NCBI RefSeq assembly: GCF_036227225.1
Contig: NZ_CP109444.1
Coordinates: forward strand, 8,289,501 to 8,353,500
Origin: Streptomyces sp. NBC_01478
GTDB lineage: Bacteria; Actinomycetota; Actinomycetes; Streptomycetales; Streptomycetaceae
DNA: 64,000 nt
Reading direction: 5' to 3'
The position numbers and the translations under genes were made by a program. A model generated the notes under the pieces. It did not search any database and was not told the origin of the DNA. It saw only the letters and a list, made by a program, of their open reading frames with translations. Positions 41,084 through 50,827 of this stretch are shown here, one piece after another. Each line of letters opens with the position of its first letter. Within the stretch, counting starts at the first letter, position 1.

Positions 41084-42619
41084 ATGCACAACCCGGGCAG
41101 TGCCACCCCGGACCGATTCCCCGCTCAGGAGTACTTCGCGGACGGCGCGCAGTTCATCGCGGGCCGCCTGACGAAGGGCACCTCGGGCCGTACCCACGCG
41201 GTCGTCGACCCGGCGACCGGCGAGGACGTGTACACGTACGAGCTGGCCGGTACGGCCGACGTGGACGCGGCCGTGGCCGCCGCCCGCGCCGCCTTCCCGG
41301 GCTGGTCGGGCGCCACGCCCGGCGAGCGCTCCGACGCGCTGCACCGCTTCGCCGCCGTGCTCGCCGAGCGCGCGGACGACTTCGCCCGCGCCGAGTCCCT
41401 CCAGTGCGGCAAGCCCCTCAAGCTGACCCGCGAGTTCGACATCCCCGGGACCATCGACAACACGGCCTTCTTCGCCGGTGCCGCACGGCACCTTCAGGGG
41501 CAGTCCGCCGGTGAGTACTCGGGCGACCACACGTCGTACGTTCGCCGTGAACCCATCGGTGTCGTCGGCTCCATCGCGCCCTGGAACTATCCCCTCCAGA
41601 TGGCCGCCTGGAAGATCCTCCCGGCGATCGCCGCGGGCAACACGATCGTGCTGAAGCCCGCCGAGCTGACCCCGCTCACCTCGCTGATGTTCGCGCAGGC
41701 CGCCACCGAGGCCGGCATCCCGGACGGTGTCATCAACATCATCACCGGCTCGGGGAAAGAGGCCGGTGAGCATCTCGTCGGTCATCCCGACGTGGCCATG
41801 ACCTCCTTCACCGGCTCCACCGCCGTCGGCAAGCGCGTCGCCGAGATCGCGACCGCCACCGTCAAGCGCATCCACCTGGAGCTCGGCGGCAAGGCACCCT
41901 TCGTGGTCTTCGACGACGCCGACCTCGAAGCCGCCGTCAACGGAGCCGTCGCCGGTTCGCTCATCAACACCGGGCAGGACTGCACGGCCGCCACGCGCGC
42001 GTACGTGCAAAGGCCCCTCTACGACGCGTTCGTCCAGAAGACGGCCGCCCTCATGGCGAGCGTCCGGGTCGGCGACCCCTTCGCCCCGGGCACCGACCTC
42101 GGGCCGCTGATCTCGCACGTCCAGCGCGACCGCGTCGCCGCCTTCGTCGACCGGGCGCGTGGCTACGCGCGCGTGGTGACCGGTGGCGAGGCTCCTCAGG
42201 GAGATCTCAAGAACGGCGCGTACTATCGCCCCACCCTGGTCGCGGACGCCGCCCAGGACAGCGAGATCGTGCAGTCGGAACTCTTCGGCCCGGTGCTCGT
42301 CGTGCTCCCCTTCGACACCGACGACGAAGGCATCGCGCTCGCCAACGACACCCCGTACGGACTGGCGGCCTCCGCGTGGAGCCGGGACGTCTACCGGGCC
42401 AATCGCGCGACCCGCGAGATCAAGGCCGGCTGTGTGTGGATCAACGACCACATCCCGATCATCAGCGAGATGCCCCACGGCGGCTACAAGGCGTCCGGCT
42501 TCGGCAAGGACATGTCCGCCTACTCGTTCGAGGAGTACACCCAGATCAAGCACGTCATGTTCGACAACACGGCGGTGGCCCGCAAGGACTGGCACCGCAC
42601 GATCTTCGGGGACCGATAG
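41084..42619 (+). CDS. Gamma-aminobutyraldehyde dehydrogenase-like aldehyde dehydrogenase
   Basis: A 511-residue NAD(P)-dependent aldehyde dehydrogenase. The cofactor motif FTGSTAVGKRV, the catalytic Glu in LELGGKAPFVVFDDADLEAAV and the Cys in NTGQDCTAATRA are intact, with the terminal MPHGGYKASGFGKDMSAYSFEEYTQIKHVM typical of the PatD/aminobutyraldehyde class. It would oxidise 4-aminobutanal (or its gamma-glutamyl form) from putrescine to GABA. The ATG has GGAGGAG upstream. It is first in an operon with the PotDABC transporter and FAD oxidase, which supports the polyamine role. Confidence 0.88.
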   Translation: MHNPGSATPDRFPAQEYFADGAQFIAGRLTKGTSGRTHAVVDPATGEDVYTYELAGTADVDAAVAAARAAFPGWSGATPGERSDALHRFAAVLAERADDFARAESLQCGKPLKLTREFDIPGTIDNTAFFAGAARHLQGQSAGEYSGDHTSYVRREPIGVVGSIAPWNYPLQMAAWKILPAIAAGNTIVLKPAELTPLTSLMFAQAATEAGIPDGVINIITGSGKEAGEHLVGHPDVAMTSFTGSTAVGKRVAEIATATVKRIHLELGGKAPFVVFDDADLEAAVNGAVAGSLINTGQDCTAATRAYVQRPLYDAFVQKTAALMASVRVGDPFAPGTDLGPLISHVQRDRVAAFVDRARGYARVVTGGEAPQGDLKNGAYYRPTLVADAAQDSEIVQSELFGPVLVVLPFDTDDEGIALANDTPYGLAASAWSRDVYRANRATREIKAGCVWINDHIPIISEMPHGGYKASGFGKDMSAYSFEEYTQIKHVMFDNTAVARKDWHRTIFGDR

Positions 42620-42675
42620 CAGAACTGACGGCCGCGCCGACCGCGGCCGCCTCCTCCCGAAAGGGCAGCACGCGC

Positions 42676-43923
42676 ATGAAGCAGTACGAGCCCGACCGCC
42701 TGACCCCGGCCGAAGTGGCCGCCGCGCGGCGCAGTTTCCGTAAGAGCCGGTCCGTCATGACCCGCCGTTCGGTGCTGCGCGCCTCCGCCGGCGGCGCGCT
42801 CGCGGTCGGCGGACTCGGGGCCCTGAGCGGCTGCGGGATCCCCGCGGCAGGCAAGACGCAGGGCGGTGTGTCCGCCGACGACCACTCGGCCAAGGAGAAG
42901 GAGATCGACTTCTCGAACTGGCCCGAGTACATCGACACGGACGACAGCGGCAAGCACCGTCCGACCCTCGACGCGTTCACCAAGCAGACCGGCATCAAGG
43001 TCAAGTACACCGAGGACATCAACGACAACGACGAGTTCTTCGGCAAGATCCAGCCGCAGCTCGCCGCCGGCCAGGCCACCGGCCGCGACCTGATCGTCCT
43101 CACCGACTGGCTGGCCGCCCGCATGATCCGCCTGGGCTACGTCCAGAAGCTGGACGCGTCGAACCTGCCGCACGCCTACGCGAACCTGTCGGACCAGTTC
43201 CGCAGCCCCGACTGGGACCCCGGCCGGGCGTACTCGTACGTGTGGCAGGGCATCTCGACCGTCATCGCCTACAACAAGAAGGCGCTCGACGGCGTCGAGG
43301 TGAAGTCGATCTCCGACCTGCTCGACAACCCCAAGCTCAAGGGCCGCGTCGGCTTCCTCACCGAGATGCGCGACAGCGTCGGCATGACCATGCTCGACAT
43401 GGGCAAGGACCCGGCGAAGTTCACCACCGACGACTACGACGAGGTCATCGCCCGCCTCCAGAAGGCCGTCGACAAGGGCCAGATCCGCCGCTTCACCGGC
43501 AACGACTACACGTCGGACCTCACCAAGGGCGACTTCGCCGCGTGCGTCGCCTGGGGCGGCGACATCGTGCAGCTCCAGTCGGACAACCCGGACGTCGGCT
43601 ACGTCATCCCCGACGCCGGCTACATGACGTCGACCGACAACCTGCTGATCCCCAACAAGGCGCGCCACAAGACGAACGCCGAGCGGCTCATCGACTACTA
43701 CTACGAGCCCGAGCCGGCCGCCGAACTCGCCGCCTACGTCAACTACGTCAGCCCGGTCGCCGACGTGAAGCCCTACCTCGCCAAGCTCGACAAGTCCGCG
43801 GCGAGCAACCCGCTGATCCTTCCCGACAAGGCCATGGCGGCCAAGTCCCACGCCTTCCGCTCCCTGAGCTCGAAGGAAGAGACGGCCTACCAGCAGAAGT
43901 TCGCAAAGCTCACAGGGGCGTGA
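42676..43923 (+). CDS. potD: Putrescine/spermidine ABC transporter substrate-binding lipoprotein (PotD-type)
   Basis: A 415-residue periplasmic-type binding protein anchored as a lipoprotein. Twin Arg near 30-31 and the lipobox LSGC at about residue 53 suggest Tat export and lipidation. The mature part has IDFSNWPEYIDTDD (the FSNWPEYI start of polyamine binders), VWQGISTVIAYNKKAL, DPAKFTTDDYDEVIARLQKAV, and ACVAWGGDIVQLQSDNPDVGYVIPDAGYMTSTDNLLIP, which lines the polyamine site. Second gene of the operon, 56 bp after the dehydrogenase. Confidence 0.9.
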   Translation: MKQYEPDRLTPAEVAAARRSFRKSRSVMTRRSVLRASAGGALAVGGLGALSGCGIPAAGKTQGGVSADDHSAKEKEIDFSNWPEYIDTDDSGKHRPTLDAFTKQTGIKVKYTEDINDNDEFFGKIQPQLAAGQATGRDLIVLTDWLAARMIRLGYVQKLDASNLPHAYANLSDQFRSPDWDPGRAYSYVWQGISTVIAYNKKALDGVEVKSISDLLDNPKLKGRVGFLTEMRDSVGMTMLDMGKDPAKFTTDDYDEVIARLQKAVDKGQIRRFTGNDYTSDLTKGDFAACVAWGGDIVQLQSDNPDVGYVIPDAGYMTSTDNLLIPNKARHKTNAERLIDYYYEPEPAAELAAYVNYVSPVADVKPYLAKLDKSAASNPLILPDKAMAAKSHAFRSLSSKEETAYQQKFAKLTGA

Positions 43924-43928
43924 CGACG

Positions 43929-45082
<1,154 letters not shown>

Positions 45083-45083
<1 letters not shown>

Positions 45084-46009
45084 TGGCCGCTGTCACCGAG
45101 GCGCCGCCCCTGGCGCCCGCGCCGGAGGAGAAGCCTCCGCGCAAGAAGCGGGGCCGCTGGACGCCGTACTGGCTGCTGCTGCCCGGCATTCTCTGGCTGA
45201 TCGTCTTCTTCGCGCTGCCGATGATCTACCAGGGCTCCACGTCGATCCAGACGGGCTCCCTGGAGGACGGCTACAAGGTCACCTGGCACTTCGCGACCTA
45301 CTGGGACGCGCTGTCCGAGTACTGGCCGCAGTTCCTGCGCTCGGTCCTCTACGCCGCCGCCGCGACCATCCTCTGTCTGCTGCTGGGCTACCCGCTGGCG
45401 TACCTCATCGCGTTCCGCGCGGGACGCTGGCGGAACCTGATCATGATCCTGGTGATCGCGCCGTTCTTCACCAGCTTCCTGATCCGCACGCTCGCCTGGA
45501 AGACGATCCTCGCGGACAGCGGCCCGGTCGTGAGCGCCCTCAACACGCTGCACGTCCTGGACGTCACCAACTGGCTCGGCTGGACGTCGGGCGACCGCGT
45601 CCTCGCCACTCCACTCGCGGTCGTCTGCGGACTGACGTACAACTTCCTGCCGTTCATGGTCCTGCCGCTCTACACCTCCCTCGAACGCATCGACGGACGG
45701 CTGCACGAGGCGGCCGGCGACCTGTACGCCAAGCCCTTCACCACCTTCCGCAAGGTCACCTTCCCGCTGTCGATGCCCGGCGTCGTCTCCGGCACCCTGC
45801 TGACCTTCATCCCGGCGGCCGGTGACTACGTCAACGCCGAACTCCTCGGCTCCACCGACACCCGCATGATCGGAAACGTCATCCAGACGCAGTTCCTGCG
45901 CATTCTGGACTACCCGACGGCGGCGGCACTCTCCTTCATCCTCATGGCCGCCATTCTCGCCATGGTGACCATCTACATTCGCAAGTCCGGGACGGAGGAT
46001 CTGGTCTAA
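45083..46009 (+). CDS. potB: Spermidine/putrescine ABC transporter permease (PotB-type)
   Basis: A 308-residue inner-membrane permease with six hydrophobic helices (first at about 28-50). The cytoplasmic EAA loop near residues 212-231 reads EAAGDLYAKPFTTFRKVTFPLSMPG. It starts with ATG overlapping the potA stop and is followed directly by the second permease, so both halves of the channel are made together. Polyamine specificity is inferred from the operon. Confidence 0.93.
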
Positions 46010-46810
46010 ATGGCCGTCGTACGCTGGTTCAAACGCCATTTCGTAGTCATCGCGGGTCTGTTGACGCTCGGATATCTCCTTCTCCCGAACGTCATCGTCA
46101 CGGTGTTCTCCTTCAACAAGCCGAAGGGGCGCTTCAATTACGAGTGGCAGCAGTTCTCGCTGGACGCCTGGAAGCAGCCGTGCGGTGTCGCCGACATGTG
46201 CGGCTCGCTGAGCATCAGCCTCCAGATCGCCGTCTGGGCGACCATCGGCGCCACGCTCCTGGGCACGATGATCGCCTTCGCGCTGGTCCGCTACCGCTTC
46301 CGTGCCCGCGGCGCGATCAACTCGCTGATCTTCCTGCCGATGGCGATGCCCGAGGTCGTCATGGCGGCCTCGCTGCTCACCCTGTTCCTCAACATGGGCG
46401 CGCAGTTGGGCTTCTACACCATCCTGATCGCCCACATCATGTTCTGCCTCAGCTTCGTCGTCACCGCCGTCAAGGCCCGCGTGATGTCGATGGACCCGCG
46501 CCTGGAGGAGGCGGCCCGGGACCTCTACGCCGGCCCGGTGCAGACGTTCGTCAGGGTCACCCTCCCCATCGCGGCCCCCGGAATCGCGGCGGGCGCGCTG
46601 CTCTCCTTCGCGCTCTCCTTCGACGATTTCATCATCACCAATTTCAACGCGGGTTCGACCGTCACCTTCCCCATGTTCGTCTGGGGATCGGCACAGCGCG
46701 GGACACCCGTTCAGATCAATGTCATCGGTACGGCCATGTTCCTCGTCGCCGTATTGTTGGTGCTCGTTTCCATGGTGATCACCAACCGCCGCAACAAGGT
46801 AAAGGCATAA
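46010..46810 (+). CDS. potC: Spermidine/putrescine ABC transporter permease (PotC-type)
   Basis: A 266-residue permease with about six helices. It has the EAA motif EEAARDLYAGPVQTFVRVTLPIAAPGIAAGALLSFALSFDDFIITNFNAGS, where the final FDDFIITNF is diagnostic of PotC. It begins immediately after the potB stop with no gap. Confidence 0.94.
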   Translation: MAVVRWFKRHFVVIAGLLTLGYLLLPNVIVTVFSFNKPKGRFNYEWQQFSLDAWKQPCGVADMCGSLSISLQIAVWATIGATLLGTMIAFALVRYRFRARGAINSLIFLPMAMPEVVMAASLLTLFLNMGAQLGFYTILIAHIMFCLSFVVTAVKARVMSMDPRLEEAARDLYAGPVQTFVRVTLPIAAPGIAAGALLSFALSFDDFIITNFNAGSTVTFPMFVWGSAQRGTPVQINVIGTAMFLVAVLLVLVSMVITNRRNKVKA

Positions 46811-46839
46811 CCGCTAGCGCCCTGTAGGGAGTTGAAATC

Positions 46840-48267
46840 ATGGCCCCAAGCGCCATGAGCCGCAGCAACAACTGGACGAAGTCCCTTTCGGAAGCCCGGC
46901 CGGTCCCGTACTGGCTGGACGACCCCGGCAAGCCCCACCCCGAACCCGCGCTCACCGGCACCGAGACCTGCGACCTGCTGGTCGTCGGCGGTGGCTACAG
47001 CGGACTGTGGACCGCGCTCATCGCGAAAGAGCGCGACCCGCAGCGGGATGTCGTCCTGCTGGAAGGCCGCGAGGTGGGCTGGGCCGCCTCGGGCCGCAAC
47101 GGCGGCTTCTGCGCCGCCTCCCTCACCCACGGCCTGTCCAACGGCCTCACCCGCTGGCCGGACGAGATCCACAAGCTGGAGGAGCTGGGCGCCCACAACC
47201 TCGACGCGATCGAGAGCGCGGTCGCCCGCTACTCCCTGGACTGCGAGTTCGAGCGCACCGGCGAGATCGACGTCGCCACCGAACCGCACCAGGCCGAGGA
47301 ACTCCACGACTGGTACGGCGAGTTGGAGAGCAAGGGCCTCGCCGACGGCACCGAGTTCCTGGACGCGGAAGCGGTCCGTGAACAGGTCGACTCCCCGACC
47401 TTCCTGGCCGGCCTGTACGACAGCCGGGGCGTCGCGATGCTCAACCCGGCAAAGCTGGCCTGGGGGTTGAAGCGCGCCTGCCTCCAACTCGGCGTCCGAA
47501 TCTACGAACACACCCCCGCCCTCGCCCTCAAACCGCACGGCGCCGGCATGGCCGTACGCACCTCCTACGGCTCGGTCCGCGCCCGCCGCGTCGCGCTCGG
47601 CACCAACATCTTCCCGAACCTGGTCAAGCGCGTCCGCTCGTACACCGTCCCGGTCTACGACTACGCACTCATGACCGAGCCGCTCTCCACCGACCAGTTG
47701 GCGTCGATCGGCTGGAAGAACCGCCAGGGGCTCGGGGATTCGGCGAACCAGTTCCACTACTTCCGCCTCTCCGCCGACAACCGCATCCTGTGGGGCGGTT
47801 ACGACGCGATCTATCCCTACGGCGGCCGGGTGCGCGCCGAGTACGACGACCGGCCGGAGACGTACGCCAAGCTCGCCGAGCACTTCTTCACCTGCTTCCC
47901 GCAGTTGGAGGGCCTCAGCTTCAGCCACGCGTGGGGCGGTGCGATCGACACCTGCTCGCGCTTCTCGGCGTTCTTCGGCACCGCCCACCAGGGCAAGGTG
48001 GCGTACGCGGCGGGCTTCACCGGACTCGGCGTGGGCGCGACCCGCTTCGGCGCGGACGTGATGCTGGACCTGCTCGCGGGGGAGCGGACCCAGCGCACCG
48101 AACTGGAGATGGTCCGCAAGAAGCCGCTGCCCTTCCCGCCCGAGCCCTTCGCCTGGACCGGCATCGCGCTCACCAAGTGGTCGCTGGCCCGCGCGGACGA
48201 CCACGGCGGCCGGCGCAACCTGTGGCTGAAGACGATGGACAAGCTGGGCCTCGGCTTCGACAGTTGA
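46840..48267 (+). CDS. FAD-dependent oxidoreductase, PuuB/gamma-glutamylputrescine oxidase-like
   Basis: A 475-residue DAO-type flavoprotein. The dinucleotide motif DLLVVGGGYSGLWTALIAKERDPQRDVVLLEG at about 45-75 is followed by ASGRNGGFC, a hallmark of the PuuB-like oxidases, and a C-terminal FAD contact region YAAGFTGLGVGATRFGADVMLDLL. Placed last in the transporter-dehydrogenase operon it would oxidise putrescine or gamma-glutamyl-putrescine to the aldehyde used by the first enzyme. GlnA-type ligase genes are not in the window, so the exact substrate is open. Confidence 0.85.
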   Translation: MAPSAMSRSNNWTKSLSEARPVPYWLDDPGKPHPEPALTGTETCDLLVVGGGYSGLWTALIAKERDPQRDVVLLEGREVGWAASGRNGGFCAASLTHGLSNGLTRWPDEIHKLEELGAHNLDAIESAVARYSLDCEFERTGEIDVATEPHQAEELHDWYGELESKGLADGTEFLDAEAVREQVDSPTFLAGLYDSRGVAMLNPAKLAWGLKRACLQLGVRIYEHTPALALKPHGAGMAVRTSYGSVRARRVALGTNIFPNLVKRVRSYTVPVYDYALMTEPLSTDQLASIGWKNRQGLGDSANQFHYFRLSADNRILWGGYDAIYPYGGRVRAEYDDRPETYAKLAEHFFTCFPQLEGLSFSHAWGGAIDTCSRFSAFFGTAHQGKVAYAAGFTGLGVGATRFGADVMLDLLAGERTQRTELEMVRKKPLPFPPEPFAWTGIALTKWSLARADDHGGRRNLWLKTMDKLGLGFDS

Positions 48268-48396
48268 GCCCTGCTGCTTCGGCGGGTGTGATCCGGTTCA
48301 CTCCTTAGAGGAGCCGGAACCCGCGTAATGCCGACGGACGACCTCCCTCTCTCCTGTGACGCGACCAGCGTCGACATGAGAAAGGGAGGTCTCCTC

Positions 48397-48846
48397 ATGA
48401 CTGGGGCGAAGACGGCCGTCGAGTGGCTGGCATCCGTGGCTCCGGATCCCGAGGCCTGCCGCTGGGAATGGGAGCGCAACCCCCTCGGGGTCGCGCTGCT
48501 GCCCGCCGGCAAGGCCTGGGACGTACTCATCCTGCCGGGTGAGCTCGGTTATCCCACGCTCGATGTGCTCACCAGGGTCATCGATCAACTCGGCCCGGTA
48601 CTCGTCGACTTCGGCGACGCACGCATGGGCTTCCTCGTACCGCCCGGCACCGCGGCCCGCTGGCTGGGCACCGGCATCCGTACGGCCGGACTCGGCACCT
48701 GGATCGTCGTGCCGTACCCCGGCCGGTCGACCGGCGGGGTCCGCTGGCTGGTACCGCCGGACGGCTCCGGCACCCTCACCGATCCCGCACTCCTCGAACT
48801 CGCCATGCACGAGGCGGCGGCGGGGCTGGCCACGGAGGGGGAGTAG
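48397..48846 (+). CDS. Unknown small cytosolic protein, primase-polymerase-like resemblance uncertain
   Basis: A 149-residue protein, not firmly recognised. It has alternating hydrophobic strands (LGVALLPAGKAWDVLILPGELGYPTLDVL, PVLVDFGDARMGFLVPPGTAARW, GTWIVVPYPGRSTGGVRWLVPPDGSG) and a C-terminal helix, somewhat like short bifunctional primase/polymerase-type proteins of Streptomyces. The ATG has a strong GGGAGG seven bases upstream, so this start is preferred over a longer in-frame reading. It stands alone between the polyamine operon and the chitinase. Confidence 0.65.
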   Translation: MTGAKTAVEWLASVAPDPEACRWEWERNPLGVALLPAGKAWDVLILPGELGYPTLDVLTRVIDQLGPVLVDFGDARMGFLVPPGTAARWLGTGIRTAGLGTWIVVPYPGRSTGGVRWLVPPDGSGTLTDPALLELAMHEAAAGLATEGE

Positions 48847-48865
48847 CGATGGACGGGTAGCCGGC

Positions 48866-48910
48866 AGATGTCTCGACACCGGATGTCTTGACACCGGATG
48901 TCTTGACAAC
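48866..48910 (+). repeat. Three tandem 15-bp repeats GGATGTCTTGACACC ending in a TTGACA -35 box
   Basis: Units at 48866-48880, 48881-48895 and 48896-48910 differ at one to three bases each. The third gives TTGACA at 48903-48908, a consensus -35, immediately upstream of the DasR-like site and 67 bp before the chitinase start. Confidence 0.75.
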
Positions 48911-48913
48911 GGC

Positions 48914-48932
48914 AATTGGTCTGGACCAAATT
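48914..48932. promoter_or_regulatory. DasR-responsive element (dre) controlling the chitinase
   Basis: AATTGGTCTGGACCAAATT is a near-perfect palindrome whose core TGGTCTGGACCA differs from the known Streptomyces dre core TGGTCTAGACCA at one base. DasR is the GntR repressor of chitin and N-acetylglucosamine use, released by GlcN-6P. The site covers the expected -10 region behind the TTGACA at 48903, so binding would block initiation. Confidence 0.85.
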
Positions 48933-48976
48933 GGGCGCGCTCCACCCCTCCAAATCCCCCATGCCCGGAGGCACTT

Positions 48977-50779
48977 GTGGATCGCTCCAGACCTGTCCTT
49001 GCCGTGTTCGTGACCGCGGCCCTGGCCGTGTCCGGCATCACCGCGCTCTCGTCGGCCGCCCGTGCGGCCGACGCGGACCTGGCGAAGAACGGAGGCTTCG
49101 AAGCGGGCCTCGACAGTTGGTCCTGTACCGCGAGCAGCGGTACGACGGTCAAGTCGCCCGTGCACGGCGGCAGTTCGGCGTTGCAGGCGACCCCGGCCGG
49201 CAACGACTACGCCCAGTGCGCGCAGACCGTGACCGTGAAACCGGACTCGCAGTACTCGCTCGCCGGTTACGTCCGCGGCAGCTACGTCTACCTCGGCGCG
49301 AGCGGCACCGGCACCACCGACGTCTCCACCTGGACCCAATCGGCCCCCGACTGGCAGCGGTTGACGACGAGCTTCCGCACCGGCCCGACCACCACCAAGG
49401 TCACGATCTACACCCACGGCTGGTACGCCACCGGCGCCTACTACGCCGACGACATCTCCCTCACCGGCCCGGCGGTCGACGTGGGCCAGCCGCCAACCAC
49501 CCCCACAGGCCTGGCCGTCGGCACGATCACGTCCTCCTCCGTCGCCCTGTCCTGGGCGGCCGTCACCGGCGCGACGAGCTACGCGATCTACCGCGACGGC
49601 GTGAAAGTCCAGACGGCGAGCGGCACTTCGGCCACGGTGAGCGGTCTGTCGGCCGCGACGGCGTACAGCTTCCAGGTCACGGCGGTCAACGACGCGGGCG
49701 AGTCCGCGAAGTCGACGGTGGTCACCGCGACGACGTCCACCGGCTCGGGCACCGGCACCGGACTGCCCACCCACGCCCTGGTCGGCTACCTGCACGCGAG
49801 CTTCGCCAACGGCTCCGGCTACACCCGCCTGGCCGACGTCCCCGAAAGCTGGGACGTCATCGACCTGGCCTTCGGTGAACCCACCTCCGCCACCTCGGGC
49901 GACATCCGCTTCAACCGCTGCCCGGTCAGCTCGTGCGCGAACGTGGAGAGCGACGCCGACTTCAAGGCCGCGATCAAGGCCAAACAGGCGGCGGGCAAGA
50001 AGGTGCTGATCTCCATAGGCGGCGCCAACGGCCAGGTCCAACTGACCACCACGGCGGCCCGCGACACCTTCGTCTCCTCGGTCTCGAACATCATCGACAC
50101 CTACGGCCTCGACGGCCTCGACATCGACTTCGAGGGCCACTCGCTCTCCCTCGACGCGAGCGACACGAACTTCAAGAGCCCCACAACTCCCGTGGTGGTC
50201 AACCTGATCGCGGCCCTGAAGACCCTGAAGGCCAGGTACGGCGCGAAGTTCGTGCTGAGCATGGCGCCCGAGACCTTCTTCGTGCAGATGGGCTACCAGT
50301 TCTACGGCACCGGCAAGTTCGGCGGCCAGGACCCGAGATGCGGGGCGTATCTGCCCGTCATCTACGCCCTGCGCGACGACCTGACCCTGCTGCACGTCCA
50401 GGACTACAACTCGGGCCCGATCATGGGTCTCGACGGCCAGTACCACACCATGGGCGGCGCCGACTTCCACATCGCGATGACCGACATGCTGCTCACCGGC
50501 TTCCCGGTGGCGGGCGACACGAACAACGTGTTCCCGGCCCTGCGCCCCGACCAGATCGCCATCGGCATGCCGGCGTCGGTCAACGCGGGCAACGGTTACG
50601 TGGCCCCGGCCGAGGTCACGAAAACCCTGGACTGCCTGACGAAGAAGGCGAGTTGCGGCTCGTACGCGACCCATGGCACCTGGCCGACCCTGCGCGGCCT
50701 GATGACCTGGTCGATCAACTGGGACCGCTACTCGAACTGGGAGTTCCAGAAGACGTTCGACGGCTACTTCGGCCAATGA
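48977..50779 (+). CDS. Secreted GH18 chitinase with CBM and fibronectin type III domains
   Basis: A 600-residue chitinase: signal peptide (VLAVFVTAALAVSGITALSSAARA), a carbohydrate-binding jelly-roll module (about 37-160, NGGFEAGLDSWSC), an FnIII linker (about 170-255, PTGLAVGTITSSSVALSWAAVTGATSYAIYRDG), then a GH18 catalytic barrel with LISIGGANG and DGLDIDFEG (the DxxDxDxE catalytic motif, Glu proton donor at about 386). The final LMTWSINWDRYSNWEF is the W of the substrate cleft. The GTG start follows GGAGG. DasR-controlled by the upstream dre; ChiB-like by layout. Confidence 0.93.
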   Translation: MDRSRPVLAVFVTAALAVSGITALSSAARAADADLAKNGGFEAGLDSWSCTASSGTTVKSPVHGGSSALQATPAGNDYAQCAQTVTVKPDSQYSLAGYVRGSYVYLGASGTGTTDVSTWTQSAPDWQRLTTSFRTGPTTTKVTIYTHGWYATGAYYADDISLTGPAVDVGQPPTTPTGLAVGTITSSSVALSWAAVTGATSYAIYRDGVKVQTASGTSATVSGLSAATAYSFQVTAVNDAGESAKSTVVTATTSTGSGTGTGLPTHALVGYLHASFANGSGYTRLADVPESWDVIDLAFGEPTSATSGDIRFNRCPVSSCANVESDADFKAAIKAKQAAGKKVLISIGGANGQVQLTTTAARDTFVSSVSNIIDTYGLDGLDIDFEGHSLSLDASDTNFKSPTTPVVVNLIAALKTLKARYGAKFVLSMAPETFFVQMGYQFYGTGKFGGQDPRCGAYLPVIYALRDDLTLLHVQDYNSGPIMGLDGQYHTMGGADFHIAMTDMLLTGFPVAGDTNNVFPALRPDQIAIGMPASVNAGNGYVAPAEVTKTLDCLTKKASCGSYATHGTWPTLRGLMTWSINWDRYSNWEFQKTFDGYFGQ

Positions 50780-50827
50780 AACAGTGCGGGTTGGCCGAGC
50801 AGTGGGCTCTTGGCCAGCCCGCACCTC

